A stretch of 40,144 nucleotides of DNA from Paraburkholderia sp. CNPSo 3272. GTDB lineage: Bacteria; Pseudomonadota; Gammaproteobacteria; Burkholderiales; Burkholderiaceae. The stretch is from assembly GCF_024206495.1 (NCBI RefSeq), contig NZ_JAMBPQ010000056.1, positions 1 to 40,144 of the forward strand. Direction: 5' to 3'. This document shows positions 30,780 to 39,896 of this stretch, one piece after another. The notes under the pieces are model-generated. The model worked only from the letters and a program-made list of their open reading frames with translations, ran no database searches and was not told the DNA's origin. Numbering within the stretch: position 1 is the first letter of the stretch; each line of letters opens with the position of its first letter. Made by a program: the position numbers and the translations under genes.

Positions 30780-31810
30780 ACCTCAGAGGATTGCTCGGAC
30801 AGTGTTGATTGAAAGCGACGCCAACGAAGATCCACTGCCACTCCCAAAAGGAGAAGAACAACGATCCACGCAGCGACAACGCACCATTGAACAGCCGGAC
30901 GCAGCCCAAGTGCTAATAACGCAAGTGCTATCCCCACCCCCATCACCGCATACCAGATCGTGGCGGTTCTGGCATGACCCATCCCTGAACGCACCATACG
31001 CTGATAGTAGTGCTCCCGGTGAGCTTGCCAGAACTTTTCCCCGCGCAGCAAACGGCGCGCCAAGGTCACTGAGGCATCGATGATGAAGGGCGCAAACACC
31101 GCAACGGGAAACCAGATGGGCCAAGCGCCGCGCAGCCATCCCCAATAGCCCAACGCGCCGGCCAGGAAGCCTAACGAGATCGAACCGGCGTCGCCAAGGA
31201 AAATCCGTGCGGGGTGAAAATTGAAGAACAGGAAGCCGAGCGCCGCGCCCGCCACCAAAGCGCACGCAAGGGCCAGTTCGGGCTGGGGATGGGCGGCCGT
31301 GAGCGCCGCCACGGCATAACCACCGAAGCCAAACAGGGCCATACCGCCGGCGAGACCGTCCGCGCCGTCCATGAAATTGTAAAGGTTAACCAGCCATAGC
31401 ATGAGAAACGACAAGGCAGCGAGGATCAACCAAGGAACCGGCGCCGGATAGCACGCCACGAAGCCGACGACAGCGACCAGATGGGCCGCGAATCTGATCC
31501 GAGCTGGGAGTCCGCGACGGTCATCGACCTGAGACACGGCGGCGAGGAATACAGTCGCCACGACCGCACACCAAAGGCTCGGCGCGGCGAGCAGAAAGCC
31601 CCCCACGGCGACCGGCACGATGCCCCAGCCGCCCACGCGTGGCGTAGGACGCACGTGAAGCGACCGGTCGTTCGGAATATCGGTGGCGAGGCGCCAGGCC
31701 AGGCCAGTTCTCAGTAAAACCAGCAGAATCAGCGCGCACGCGCAGGCTGCCGCGAGAGCGGCCAGCGCGGGACCCATCCAGAGCGTCGTCGTAGAAGCCT
31801 GCATGACCAT
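30776..31810 (-). CDS. wbiH: WecA/WbpL/WbiH-like undecaprenyl-phosphate sugar-phosphate transferase
   Basis: This 344-aa protein with about ten spans belongs to the MraY/WecA family. It carries QVDDRRGLP (DD at 96-97), NFMDGADGLAGG (145-156) and the later FLGDAGS catalytic-loop motif. It transfers a N-acetyl-aminosugar-1-phosphate to undecaprenyl phosphate, starting the O-repeat; in the WbpL/WbiH subgroup the sugar is usually FucNAc or QuiNAc, which fits its epimerase and dehydratase neighbours. The start ATG is at 31810, with a second in-frame ATG at 31804. Confidence 0.9.
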   Translation of the reverse strand: MVMQASTTTLWMGPALAALAAACACALILLVLLRTGLAWRLATDIPNDRSLHVRPTPRVGGWGIVPVAVGGFLLAAPSLWCAVVATVFLAAVSQVDDRRGLPARIRFAAHLVAVVGFVACYPAPVPWLILAALSFLMLWLVNLYNFMDGADGLAGGMALFGFGGYAVAALTAAHPQPELALACALVAGAALGFLFFNFHPARIFLGDAGSISLGFLAGALGYWGWLRGAWPIWFPVAVFAPFIIDASVTLARRLLRGEKFWQAHREHYYQRMVRSGMGHARTATIWYAVMGVGIALALLALGLRPAVQWCVVAAWIVVLLLLGVAVDLRWRRFQSTLSEQSSEV

Positions 31811-31819
31811 GGACGACCC

Positions 31820-32776
31820 TCAGTGCGTCGCTCGAAACCAGCGGGCGGTAGCAGCCAGCCCCTGGTCGGTTGAATACGGAGGATGCCAGCCGAGCACGGT
31901 GCGAATGCGGTTCGTGTCGACCTGCAAACTACCGATTAGACGGTCGACGTGTGCCGAGCCACCGGTCAACCGGCCTGCCACGCGCAACCACCCTGATGGC
32001 ACTGGCAAGAGGCGAGCCGGCGCCTGCAGGTGCTTGGCCAAGGACTGGGCCAGTTCGGTCACCGTCAGATCGTCGCCATCTGCGACGTGAAAACACTGCC
32101 CTGCTGCCCTCGGCTCGGTCGCGCAATGCAGCAGCGCGTCGGCCAGATTTTCGACGTAGACGAGACTGCGCTTCGCGGGTATGGCGCCAAGCGGTAGCGG
32201 CAAGCCTTTGGAAATGGCCTTCATCAGACGGAGAAAGTTGGCGCGCACGCCGGGGCCGTAGACGAGTGGCGGCCGCACGATCACGATTTCGAGCCCAGAC
32301 TCGTTGCCGTACTGGATCAAGGCCTGTTCGGCCTCGTATTTCGACTGTCCATACGCATCCTGCGGAAGTGGCGGCGCATCCTCGCGCAGCGGGTGACCTG
32401 CATCGGCCTCCGCCATCGCCTTGATGCTGCTGACAAAAACCATGCGCCGAACACCTTTCGCGCGGGCGGCTTTGGCGACCCGCAAGGTCCCATCAACATT
32501 CGTCGCCCGGAATTCGGCAAGCGGATCCAAAGCCGCGTCCTGCATGACGTGGACTCGCGCCGCGAGGTGCACGACGCAGTCAACCTGAAGCGCGGCCGGC
32601 CAGGCCTCGGCCAGACCCGTGAAATTCTTACCGGTGTGAACCCATTCCTGCGCCCCGGTTACACATCCTCCGGGCTGTCGGATCAGGCCGGTCGTCGTAT
32701 GACCGCCGCGCAAAAGCGCACCCGATAGGGCGCGTCCGACGAAGCCGTTGGCACCGGTGATGAGGACATGACTCAT
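31820..32776 (-). CDS. wbiG: NAD-dependent epimerase/reductase (WbpK/WbiG-like)
   Basis: This 318-aa extended short-chain dehydrogenase has GANGFVG at 8-14, HLAARVHVM, SSIKAM and the catalytic YGQSK. These are features of the WbpV/WbpK/WbiG group, which reduces or epimerises the 4-keto sugar made by the WbpM-type dehydratase to UDP-QuiNAc or UDP-FucNAc. I chose the ATG at 32776 because GGAAG lies 7 bases upstream and it overlaps the stop of the preceding glycosyltransferase (ATGA). The exact product (Qui or Fuc) cannot be told from sequence. Confidence 0.85.
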   Translation of the reverse strand: MSHVLITGANGFVGRALSGALLRGGHTTTGLIRQPGGCVTGAQEWVHTGKNFTGLAEAWPAALQVDCVVHLAARVHVMQDAALDPLAEFRATNVDGTLRVAKAARAKGVRRMVFVSSIKAMAEADAGHPLREDAPPLPQDAYGQSKYEAEQALIQYGNESGLEIVIVRPPLVYGPGVRANFLRLMKAISKGLPLPLGAIPAKRSLVYVENLADALLHCATEPRAAGQCFHVADGDDLTVTELAQSLAKHLQAPARLLPVPSGWLRVAGRLTGGSAHVDRLIGSLQVDTNRIRTVLGWHPPYSTDQGLAATARWFRATH

Positions 32777-33618
32777 AGCCACTTCCAGCCAAACCGGTTA
32801 AAGAATTTGAATGCCGACGAGACGAACATGTGAATGTGTTTCGACCCTTTACGCGAAGCGCCGCCGCCGTGGTGGAGCACCCGCACCGCGGGCGTATAGA
32901 CCACGCGCGCGCGCTCATGCGCGCGCAAGCTCAGGTCGTAGTCCTCGAAATACAGGAAGTAGCGCGGATCGAAGCCGGCGAGCCCTTTCAGCAACGACGT
33001 GCGAAACAGCATGAAGCAACCGCTAACGATGGGAGGGTCCCAGACAACGTCGCGATCGTTGATGACATCGCGCATCTCATAGCGCGAGAGCCGTCGCGCG
33101 AACAGACGCCTGATGCTACGCGGCACGAATCCCCTGATGAATAAATCCAGCAGGGTGGGATATCGCCGGCACAGGTACTGAAGACGCCCTTCGTCATCGC
33201 CGATGCGTGGGGTCAAAAGCCCCGCTTCAGGGTGGCTCGCAAAGAAGTCAAGCGCGTTCACCAACGCTGCGGCGTCGAGATCGATATCCGGGTTTAGAAC
33301 GAGGTGGTACTGGCTCGCGGACCGTTCTATCGCGAGGTTATGACCACGCCCATACCCCACGTTGCCGTGGCCGCTGAGCACAACTGAAGGGATGCCACGA
33401 TCGCGCAGCCCGGCCAGCTGCACGGAAACGTCCGGCAACTCCCCATTGTCAATCAGGTAGAGGACAACCGGAAAAGCAGGATTAGTCGCTCGCAAGGCGT
33501 CGCATGCGGCCTCCAGGCTCGATAGCGTACGAGTGAGGAGCGCCAGGTCCGGCCGGTAGACGACGACGGACACGGATAAGCTTTCGGTCTCAGGGTGCGG
33601 TGTGTTCGTAGCTGTCAT
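32773..33618 (-). CDS. family 2 glycosyltransferase (rhamnosyltransferase-like)
   Basis: This 281-aa protein starts from the ATG at 33618; an upstream in-frame start at 33666 has no binding site. It has SVSVVVYRPDLALL, the LIDNGE nucleotide region, GHGNVGYGRGHNLAI, NPDIDLD (DxD), SGCFMLFRTSLLKGLAGFDP and FLYFEDYDLSLRA. The NPD and GxNxGFxxGxN-like patterns are those of rhamnosyl-type GT2 enzymes. It is the first gene of the coupled block with the wbiG-, wbiH- and wbiI-like genes, so it probably adds the second sugar of the repeat. Confidence 0.86.
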   Translation of the reverse strand: MTATNTPHPETESLSVSVVVYRPDLALLTRTLSSLEAACDALRATNPAFPVVLYLIDNGELPDVSVQLAGLRDRGIPSVVLSGHGNVGYGRGHNLAIERSASQYHLVLNPDIDLDAAALVNALDFFASHPEAGLLTPRIGDDEGRLQYLCRRYPTLLDLFIRGFVPRSIRRLFARRLSRYEMRDVINDRDVVWDPPIVSGCFMLFRTSLLKGLAGFDPRYFLYFEDYDLSLRAHERARVVYTPAVRVLHHGGGASRKGSKHIHMFVSSAFKFFNRFGWKWL

Positions 33619-33780
33619 GTGCAGTAGTGGGTGTCGTCTTGGCGACACTTGTCTAGTTTGGCCCACGACGGACCCTCAATTTTGCGCAAACTGGGGGAAA
33701 TCGGCAACCTGGCTTTCCTTTTGTTACCCCACGAAACGCGGTGGTAGGTATTGAGGGGGCGCCCGGCGTGGGCCTTTCGG

Positions 33781-35808
33781 TCAGGGCTTGGCCTGGGTCT
33801 CTATTAACTCGACAGCGCGAAGTCTGAACGATCTAAGGCGATTGTCAGCATCGATTTGCGGTTTGAAAGCAACGTGATCGCTTGGCGCCAGGTCGAGCTG
33901 GAAGGCCCTGGCAACCGGCCAATTTGCGCAGGTCAGCGGTAGCACTACCGTCTGTACCCCTTGCTTGGCAAGCGACAGCGTCTGGTCCAGGCACCCGGGA
34001 CTAGTCACGTGAAGGCTTGGTTGCTTCGGCGCAACGCCTCGAAGGAGTTCATCCGGCACCTCGAAGGTCAACCGTATGGCGTTCTCGTTCGAGCGTTTGA
34101 GCATCACTGCCGCGTCCATACCCACCCACGCGTCACGGTCACTTTCTCGCTGGAATATGCCCCGTCTATGCGAGTAGTCCCCTTGGGAAAAGTCAAATCC
34201 ACTGGACAGGCTTGCTGGATCGCTCTCTTGGGATGCGAATGGGGCATATGGCTGGATAGAGCCAAGCTTGTACAAAGCGCCTCCATTCAGTTTCACAATC
34301 GTACGATACTGCGATTGGTCCAGGACATTGTGGATCGACGATTGACTTATCCCCTCCGTGTACATGTCCGTCACGAAGTACTTGTCCGGGAGCGCATTCA
34401 CTTTCTCCGACGGCCAGTGCTCAAAGTTCATGAAATGCCGGTGGGAAAACAACGAAATGATCGGTGCCTGCCACCAGCCGGTGCCGAAGATAGTCGCATC
34501 GCTCGGCAATGCGCGCACCTTGTTCGCCACAGTCAACATATCCAGGGCATAGCTCGGAGGCTCTGGCGGACGAGTTACAGTTTGTCCACTTCGTATCAAG
34601 AGCAGTTGGCAAACCACCACCGGAACGAGCGCAAGCAGCATGACGGCACGCACTTCCTTGCGATTCGGCACGTCACGGTCAGTGTCTCCACCGGGGCGGC
34701 GCCATGCTTGCGTCAACACCACGACAATTAGGCACTGCAACAGCAGCAAACCATCGACGATTCGGCGTAACCAGGTCATCGCATCCGGACTGATGAAGAG
34801 CCACCAGAAAAAATATAGCCCGGTGACGAAGACCAGCACGCCGAGAACCAGACGGACATGCGCAAGTCTTCTTCGATCGAAAGCGAAGCTCAGTCCGAGC
34901 GCAAGCGGCACGACGATGCACACGGCCAGCAGGGGCGCGGGAACACCCGTCATGCCGGCAAGAATTGACAAATGTTGCAAGCCCTTGCCCAGAAAGCCTT
35001 GAACAACGTTGTCGTGCCTGACTCCCGATTGCGCGCGAATTTGTCCGAGCTGGAACCGCCACCACTCAACATAGGCATGCGCAGATCCCACTTGGACAAA
35101 GCGGAATAGCTCCCACGCGACGACGGGCACGCTGAACCCAATCCCAAGAGCGAACACGCGGCGCCATCTGTCTGGCTGCGCAAAAATCACACACGCGAGT
35201 ATCAACATCGCGGGCGCAACGCAAACGAGTGCGACGACCTTCGTCAGGTAGGCCATGCCGAACAACAGGCCAGCGAAGAACAATCTGCGATGGTCGGGAA
35301 CGCCACGCACTTTGGCGGGCGCCAACACGAAGATCCCGGCAAGGAACCAGACGAGTACCGGAATCTCTCCGTACCCGTTCATCGCGTATTCGATGAAACC
35401 TGGGGTCGTGATGCATGCCAGAGCGCCAAATAGAGCAAGCCACAGCGGCACGCCCACGCGGCGGGCCAGCGCCACCACCATGCAAATCAGTGCCACCACG
35501 TAGACGAGGTTGACGACCTGGCTTGTGAATGGCGTAATTCCGCCGACCCAGAATGCAAGCGCTGCGGGCAATATGAATGGCCCATCTGTTTGCGCCGGAA
35601 ACAAGAAAAACTGATCGTAAAAGAAGCCGTAGCCGTCCCCACGAACAAACGACGCGGCAGTGTTGAGATTCATCGCACCGTCGAAGCTGGGGGGCGCCAC
35701 CATTGCGTAACGCACCAGACCGACGAGGATATAGGCAACGAGTGCAGCAAACGGCACACTTGCCATGATCCCTACGATTGACACTTTTGCTCGACCCGAT
35801 ACTTGCAT
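33781..35808 (-). CDS. GT-C-like polytopic membrane glycosyltransferase (copy 2, putative)
   Basis: About 675 aa from the ATG at 35808; GTG starts at 35838 (with GAGGGT eight bases upstream) and 35859 are possible. There are ten or more hydrophobic segments and a 200-residue C-terminal soluble domain. After the first span is an acidic loop, PPSFDGAMNLNTAASF, of the ArnT/PMT (GT39-like) kind. It would use a lipid-linked sugar on the periplasmic face. The GtrB-like paralogue lies directly upstream (35928-36902), which supports a GtrB/GT-C pair. Acceptor and sugar are unknown. Confidence 0.72.
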   Translation of the reverse strand: MQVSGRAKVSIVGIMASVPFAALVAYILVGLVRYAMVAPPSFDGAMNLNTAASFVRGDGYGFFYDQFFLFPAQTDGPFILPAALAFWVGGITPFTSQVVNLVYVVALICMVVALARRVGVPLWLALFGALACITTPGFIEYAMNGYGEIPVLVWFLAGIFVLAPAKVRGVPDHRRLFFAGLLFGMAYLTKVVALVCVAPAMLILACVIFAQPDRWRRVFALGIGFSVPVVAWELFRFVQVGSAHAYVEWWRFQLGQIRAQSGVRHDNVVQGFLGKGLQHLSILAGMTGVPAPLLAVCIVVPLALGLSFAFDRRRLAHVRLVLGVLVFVTGLYFFWWLFISPDAMTWLRRIVDGLLLLQCLIVVVLTQAWRRPGGDTDRDVPNRKEVRAVMLLALVPVVVCQLLLIRSGQTVTRPPEPPSYALDMLTVANKVRALPSDATIFGTGWWQAPIISLFSHRHFMNFEHWPSEKVNALPDKYFVTDMYTEGISQSSIHNVLDQSQYRTIVKLNGGALYKLGSIQPYAPFASQESDPASLSSGFDFSQGDYSHRRGIFQRESDRDAWVGMDAAVMLKRSNENAIRLTFEVPDELLRGVAPKQPSLHVTSPGCLDQTLSLAKQGVQTVVLPLTCANWPVARAFQLDLAPSDHVAFKPQIDADNRLRSFRLRAVELIETQAKP

Positions 35809-35927
35809 CTGGTATTCAATGGGGAGGTGTCGTGCCACGCGAATACCCTCGCGCGGCACTGGGCATTGGCAACGAGAGAGGCTCGTGGCTCGTTCGTGCT
35901 ACGAACCCGGAACACTTCTGTTCCGGT

Positions 35928-36902
35928 TCACAAGGTGCGATTCGTTTCGCTGCGAATCGCGCGATCGTTTTGACGCGCCAAAGAGCTCGGCCCTGGTACA
36001 GCCAGGTATGCGAAACGTTTCGCTTCAAGTCTGCCTTTCGTAACGGTGTCAAGCACAAGTCCGCAAACGAGAAACAGAAAGCCCAACAAACCGAGCGCAA
36101 CACACAATAGCGCGGTCGGCATGCGCGGCACCAACCCTGTCTTCACATAAGTGTCGAAGATGGGGATTGCGAGGATAATCGAAAGCAGCAGGCTTGCGGC
36201 AAAGCAGATGGAAAAGAAGGCGAGCGGACGCTCCAGCTTGAAAAGCTTAAGGATGGTCATCAGAATCCTGAAGCCGTCCCGGTAGGTGTTGAGCTTGCTG
36301 ACGGAGCCTTCTGGCCGGCTACCGTAATAGGTATCCACCTCGGCCACGGGCATACGCAACTCGAGCGCGTGCACGGCCAACTCAGTTTCGGTTTCGAACC
36401 CGTGCGCATGGGCGGGAAACGACTTTACGTAACGGCGCGAAAAGATCCGATATCCGGACAACATGTCGCGAAACGTGCGGCCAAAAATTGATGCCGCGAA
36501 TCCGGTGAGCATGACATTGCCGAGACGGTGCCCGGCGCGGTAAGCCGAAGCTTCGTCGGACACGCGGCACCCCACTACCATGTCGAGCCCGTCGTTGACC
36601 AGGGTCTCGATGAGTTGAGGAGCAACGCTAGCATCATAGGTGTTGTCACCGTCAACCATCACGTAAACGTCGGCTTCGACATCGCCGAACATGCGGCGAA
36701 TCACGTTGCCCTTGCCCTGAAGCGCGACGCGCCGCACGTCGGCACCCGCCGCACGGGCGACCTCGGACGTACCGTCCGTCGAGTTATTGTCGAACACGTA
36801 AACGCGTGCGTTCGGGAGATACTGCCGAAAGTCCGCGACGACCTGCGCGATGGTGCTCGCCTCGTTGTAGCACGGCAAGATGACAGCTACGTCGTGATCC
36901 AC
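35928..36902 (-). CDS. GtrB/DPM1-like polyprenyl-phosphate glycosyltransferase (copy 2)
   Basis: This 324-aa protein has a GT2 domain (VAVILPCYNEASTIAQVV, DNNSTDGT, VDGDNTYD) and two C-terminal spans, closely similar over its length to the protein at 5346-6338 (both have QGKGNVIRRMF, DMLSGYR and SRRxVKSFPAHA). It charges undecaprenyl phosphate with a hexose. The start is a GTG at 36902 behind GGGGAAGAA. The last 15 residues differ from copy 1. It is followed by the second GT-C gene on the same strand. Confidence 0.87.
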   Translation of the reverse strand: MDHDVAVILPCYNEASTIAQVVADFRQYLPNARVYVFDNNSTDGTSEVARAAGADVRRVALQGKGNVIRRMFGDVEADVYVMVDGDNTYDASVAPQLIETLVNDGLDMVVGCRVSDEASAYRAGHRLGNVMLTGFAASIFGRTFRDMLSGYRIFSRRYVKSFPAHAHGFETETELAVHALELRMPVAEVDTYYGSRPEGSVSKLNTYRDGFRILMTILKLFKLERPLAFFSICFAASLLLSIILAIPIFDTYVKTGLVPRMPTALLCVALGLLGFLFLVCGLVLDTVTKGRLEAKRFAYLAVPGPSSLARQNDRAIRSETNRTL

Positions 36903-37645
36903 TTCTTCCCCCGATCGTCCTCGGTATTGCTAGGGCATGGCTGGTTCACGCGAGCGCAAACCCGCCCTAAATACCGGGAGTTGTTGTTCAAAACCCTGCA
37001 TAATACCTGCCCTGGAGGTTGAAATGATCGGCTGTCGCGCAGAAAGCAGCCGTTTGACTCAAAAAGATACAGTTTTGCGATAAGTCCTTGCGCAGGATCT
37101 CAACCGGGATACGGCGAAGAGTATCGACGATACCTACTCATCCGTAAGCGCTTTGACAACTACCGGACACCGTCGAATGCACGACATCAAGTGCATTCCG
37201 CTGCAGCTGCTTCCGGGTATCCGCTTGGAGGGAACCTGCTCTACGCCTCAGCGGCCGACTTCGTTATAATCAAACCTAGCATACTACTCTTCGGCTTCGG
37301 CCCAGCGTTGGGACCCGATTAAAGCCCACTCGGAAGCCTGTACGGAGCCCCGAACGGGAATTAATCGCCCCGACGTTGGAACAGAGTTTGCTCGGGGCCA
37401 CGCCGAATCAGTGCGCTCGCAGTTATTCGACCACACGCAACATCTGGCCAGTTTCGGCATACGTCAGTAGAAGGCCGGTCAGCCCTTGTGTCGATACGTG
37501 GCCCGACGGGCGATCCAAAAGACCTCGCTCTGACCGCCTCCTACGAAGGCGAAGAACGCAGCATAATACGATTGCAATATTTGCATCCTCGTTCATCAGC
37601 AGCTTCAAACTGAATCAGCGCCTTATTGTAATTTGCGAGCCATGA
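36903..37645. other. 740-bp intergenic region between divergent genes
   Basis: AT-richer than the genes around it. It contains a very short ORF with a good ribosome site (37024-37083) and a TATAAT at 37265-37270 without a matched -35 box. No larger gene or RNA is recognised. It probably holds promoters for the divergent GtrB-like gene and the sulfotransferase. Confidence 0.4.
37024..37083 (+). CDS. possible 19-aa leader peptide or truncated gene start
   Basis: GGAGG (37014-37018) stands 5 bases before an ATG. The frame reads MIGCRAESSRLTQKDTVLR and then TAA. It resembles no known attenuator peptide. It may be the remaining start of a lost gene; the binding site is the only support. Confidence 0.25.
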   Translation: MIGCRAESSRLTQKDTVLR

Positions 37646-38515
37646 ATGCGGACTGTAATCGTTCACTACCATCTTTTCAAAAACGCTGGCACAACGGTAG
37701 ACGGCATTCTTGACCGAAATTTCCCAGGTGACGCTCGTGGCCACTTGGAAGGCCCCTACCCTTGGTCCACCGTACTCTCCAATGAAATATTGGAGTTTGC
37801 GCTTTCAAAGCCGGATCTGCGCGTCATCTCCAGCCATCAGGCTCGCCTTCCGTTACCGCAGCATCCATCGATCGCCTTCCTGCCGATCCTGTTCCTGCGC
37901 CATCCAATTGACCGCTTTGCGTCCGTCTACGAGTTCGAGCGCCGGCAGGCAGCAGATAGCCTCAGTCCGAGTGTTGCGGTTGCGCGAAATGGCAGCCTAG
38001 CCGCCTTTGCGGACTGGACCGTCGCCCGTGAAGCAACGGCTGTTTGCAGGAACTTCCAGGTTGCACACCTAGCGGGAGCCCAATATGACATGCGGTATGC
38101 TCGCGCCACCCACACCGACTACCTGCAGGCTCTCGTCCACCTAAGGAGTCTTCCGTTCTTTGGCATGGTCGAGTCGTTCGAAGAATCGCTGGAGTCATTG
38201 CAGAAGTTTGTCCAACCTCATATTGGCGAGCTCAAGTTTGATTTCTCAATTGAGAACGTCACCCCCGGACGCAAGGCGACTTTGGAAAGCCGCCTGGAGC
38301 ATATCGAAAGCGAACTCGGAGTTTCGCTGTACCGAGAATTGCTCGAACTCAATGCTCTTGATCTCTTGCTGTATCGTGAGGCGAAGCAAATTTTTGCGGC
38401 AAACCGCGCCCGCCTCTGCAGTGTGCAAGATGATTGTGTCACAGTACGAAAAACCCTTTGGCAGCGCCTTACACGGAATTTTAGGACAGATGCAAAATCG
38501 CCTGCGCGCGCTTAG
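37646..38515 (+). CDS. PAPS-dependent sulfotransferase family protein
   Basis: This 289-aa soluble protein has the two PAPS-binding motifs of the sulfotransferase superfamily: the 5'-phosphosulfate loop HLFKNAGTTVDGI (9-21) and the 3'-phosphate motif LFLRHPIDRFASVY (82-95). KNAGTT with FLRHPxxRxxS is the pattern of the carbohydrate (HS2ST-like) sulfotransferases. It would move sulfate from PAPS to a hydroxyl of a glycan. PAPS can be made by the cysC product in this locus. GC and codon use are lower than in the flanking O-antigen genes, which suggests acquisition. The start at 37646 has a weak site; an overlapping ATG lies at 37642 in another frame. Confidence 0.82.
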   Translation: MRTVIVHYHLFKNAGTTVDGILDRNFPGDARGHLEGPYPWSTVLSNEILEFALSKPDLRVISSHQARLPLPQHPSIAFLPILFLRHPIDRFASVYEFERRQAADSLSPSVAVARNGSLAAFADWTVAREATAVCRNFQVAHLAGAQYDMRYARATHTDYLQALVHLRSLPFFGMVESFEESLESLQKFVQPHIGELKFDFSIENVTPGRKATLESRLEHIESELGVSLYRELLELNALDLLLYREAKQIFAANRARLCSVQDDCVTVRKTLWQRLTRNFRTDAKSPARA

Positions 38516-38766
38516 GTGGGTCAGTTTTACATCGGCGCTAACAACTGCGCGCAGCCGCCCTTAGGCAGGAGCCCACCAGAGGGTGAGCAGACATAGCAGA
38601 CTGGACGTGGCACCTTCGTGCTCCCATTGGATCTGCCCGCTGTTCCTTGTAAATGCGTCCGGACACATTTTTTGGCGATAATGCAGCGAGATTTGTATTA
38701 GCTGCAGAAAGGGAAGCACCGATACGATTCGATGACACGCTGCACTATGTGCGGCAGGAGGCGAAA

Positions 38767-39822
38767 ATGATTCGATGCGTAGTTTGTGGGTCGCACGCTG
38801 TAGACAACTACAGGAAGATAGACGACGTCGAATTCTACACATGCCACGGATGTCGCTCACTCTTTGCAGATCCGGAATACTTGCGTGCAGTGGAGGAGGG
38901 CAACGTATCAAACTATAGAGGCGCATACTGGGAAATGGAACTGCGCGCCGCAAGGGAGAGATCGTACGGGTCGTCGTTGCAGCGCGTCGCGGAGACATTC
39001 TTCTATAGCCGGATTCCAATCACCCGGTTTGTTGATATTGGTTCGGGACCAGGGTATTTGCTAGATGCACTTGCGGCTGCGTTGCCCGACGCGGCCAACA
39101 TGTTCTACGGCGTGGAACTCTTTCCGCCCGACTTGGCATTCCGGTCAAAGCACCCGAACTACAAGCTATGTCCTCTCGCGGATATCGGTCAAAAGTTCGA
39201 GGGGGGTGTCTGTATCGAGGTCATCGAGCATTTAACGCCATCCATGCTCGACGCCCTGGCGAAACAGATGGCGCAGACATCCGCAGCCGGGGCGGTCTAT
39301 TTGATCAATTCCGGTCAACCCGACTATGTGGTAACTGAAGATCCCGGGTATCTGGACCCTCACGGCCGGGGCCACATTATGTCTTATTCGCTTGAGGGCG
39401 CCAGACTGATATTTGAACCGCACGGTTTCACAGTAATCCCCCTACCAGGACGTCATTGGGCTTTCCTTGTCGAATACCAATCGGAATTCACAACCAAAGA
39501 GCCCATCGAGCAACTTGAGGCTCGAATCTGGTCCCCTATTCCGGAGAACGTTGCGACCCTCAGAGACGGAGGTGGCGGCTCTTTGATGTACTGCACGGGC
39601 TTGGAGTCGGCACGTTGTTACTTGGAACATGCAACCGTGATACAGCGCACGCAGTGGGCTCGATCACTCCAGGCAGAGATCGATCGAATAGAGGCCGAGC
39701 GAAAAGCAGAGCGTGCGAATGAAGCCTCCCCCAAGCAGGTCCCTCCGGAGACGAACAGTCACGTCGCTCATGCGGGACTCCTCGGGCGCGCGCGACGCTG
39801 GGTGCAGCGCGACGCGAGTTAG
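38767..39822 (+). CDS. zinc-ribbon SAM-dependent methyltransferase
   Basis: This 351-aa protein starts at the ATG 38767, chosen because AGGAGG lies six bases upstream. The N-terminus has a zinc ribbon C4-x2-C7...C26-x2-C29, then a class I methyltransferase domain with motif I VDIGSGPG (89-96) and the later CIEVIEHL. This two-part build is that of sugar or glycan methyltransferases in polysaccharide loci. The C-terminal 40 residues are charged and helical (EIDRIEAERKAERANEA). It follows the sulfotransferase by 250 bp on the same strand. Lower GC suggests transfer. Confidence 0.82.
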   Translation: MIRCVVCGSHAVDNYRKIDDVEFYTCHGCRSLFADPEYLRAVEEGNVSNYRGAYWEMELRAARERSYGSSLQRVAETFFYSRIPITRFVDIGSGPGYLLDALAAALPDAANMFYGVELFPPDLAFRSKHPNYKLCPLADIGQKFEGGVCIEVIEHLTPSMLDALAKQMAQTSAAGAVYLINSGQPDYVVTEDPGYLDPHGRGHIMSYSLEGARLIFEPHGFTVIPLPGRHWAFLVEYQSEFTTKEPIEQLEARIWSPIPENVATLRDGGGGSLMYCTGLESARCYLEHATVIQRTQWARSLQAEIDRIEAERKAERANEASPKQVPPETNSHVAHAGLLGRARRWVQRDAS

Positions 39823-39896
39823 CAGGACATCGCCGCCTGCGATCCGTAGGGCCTTTGTCCTACTATTCCCCGGGGCGCGATCCATTACGGCTCAGG

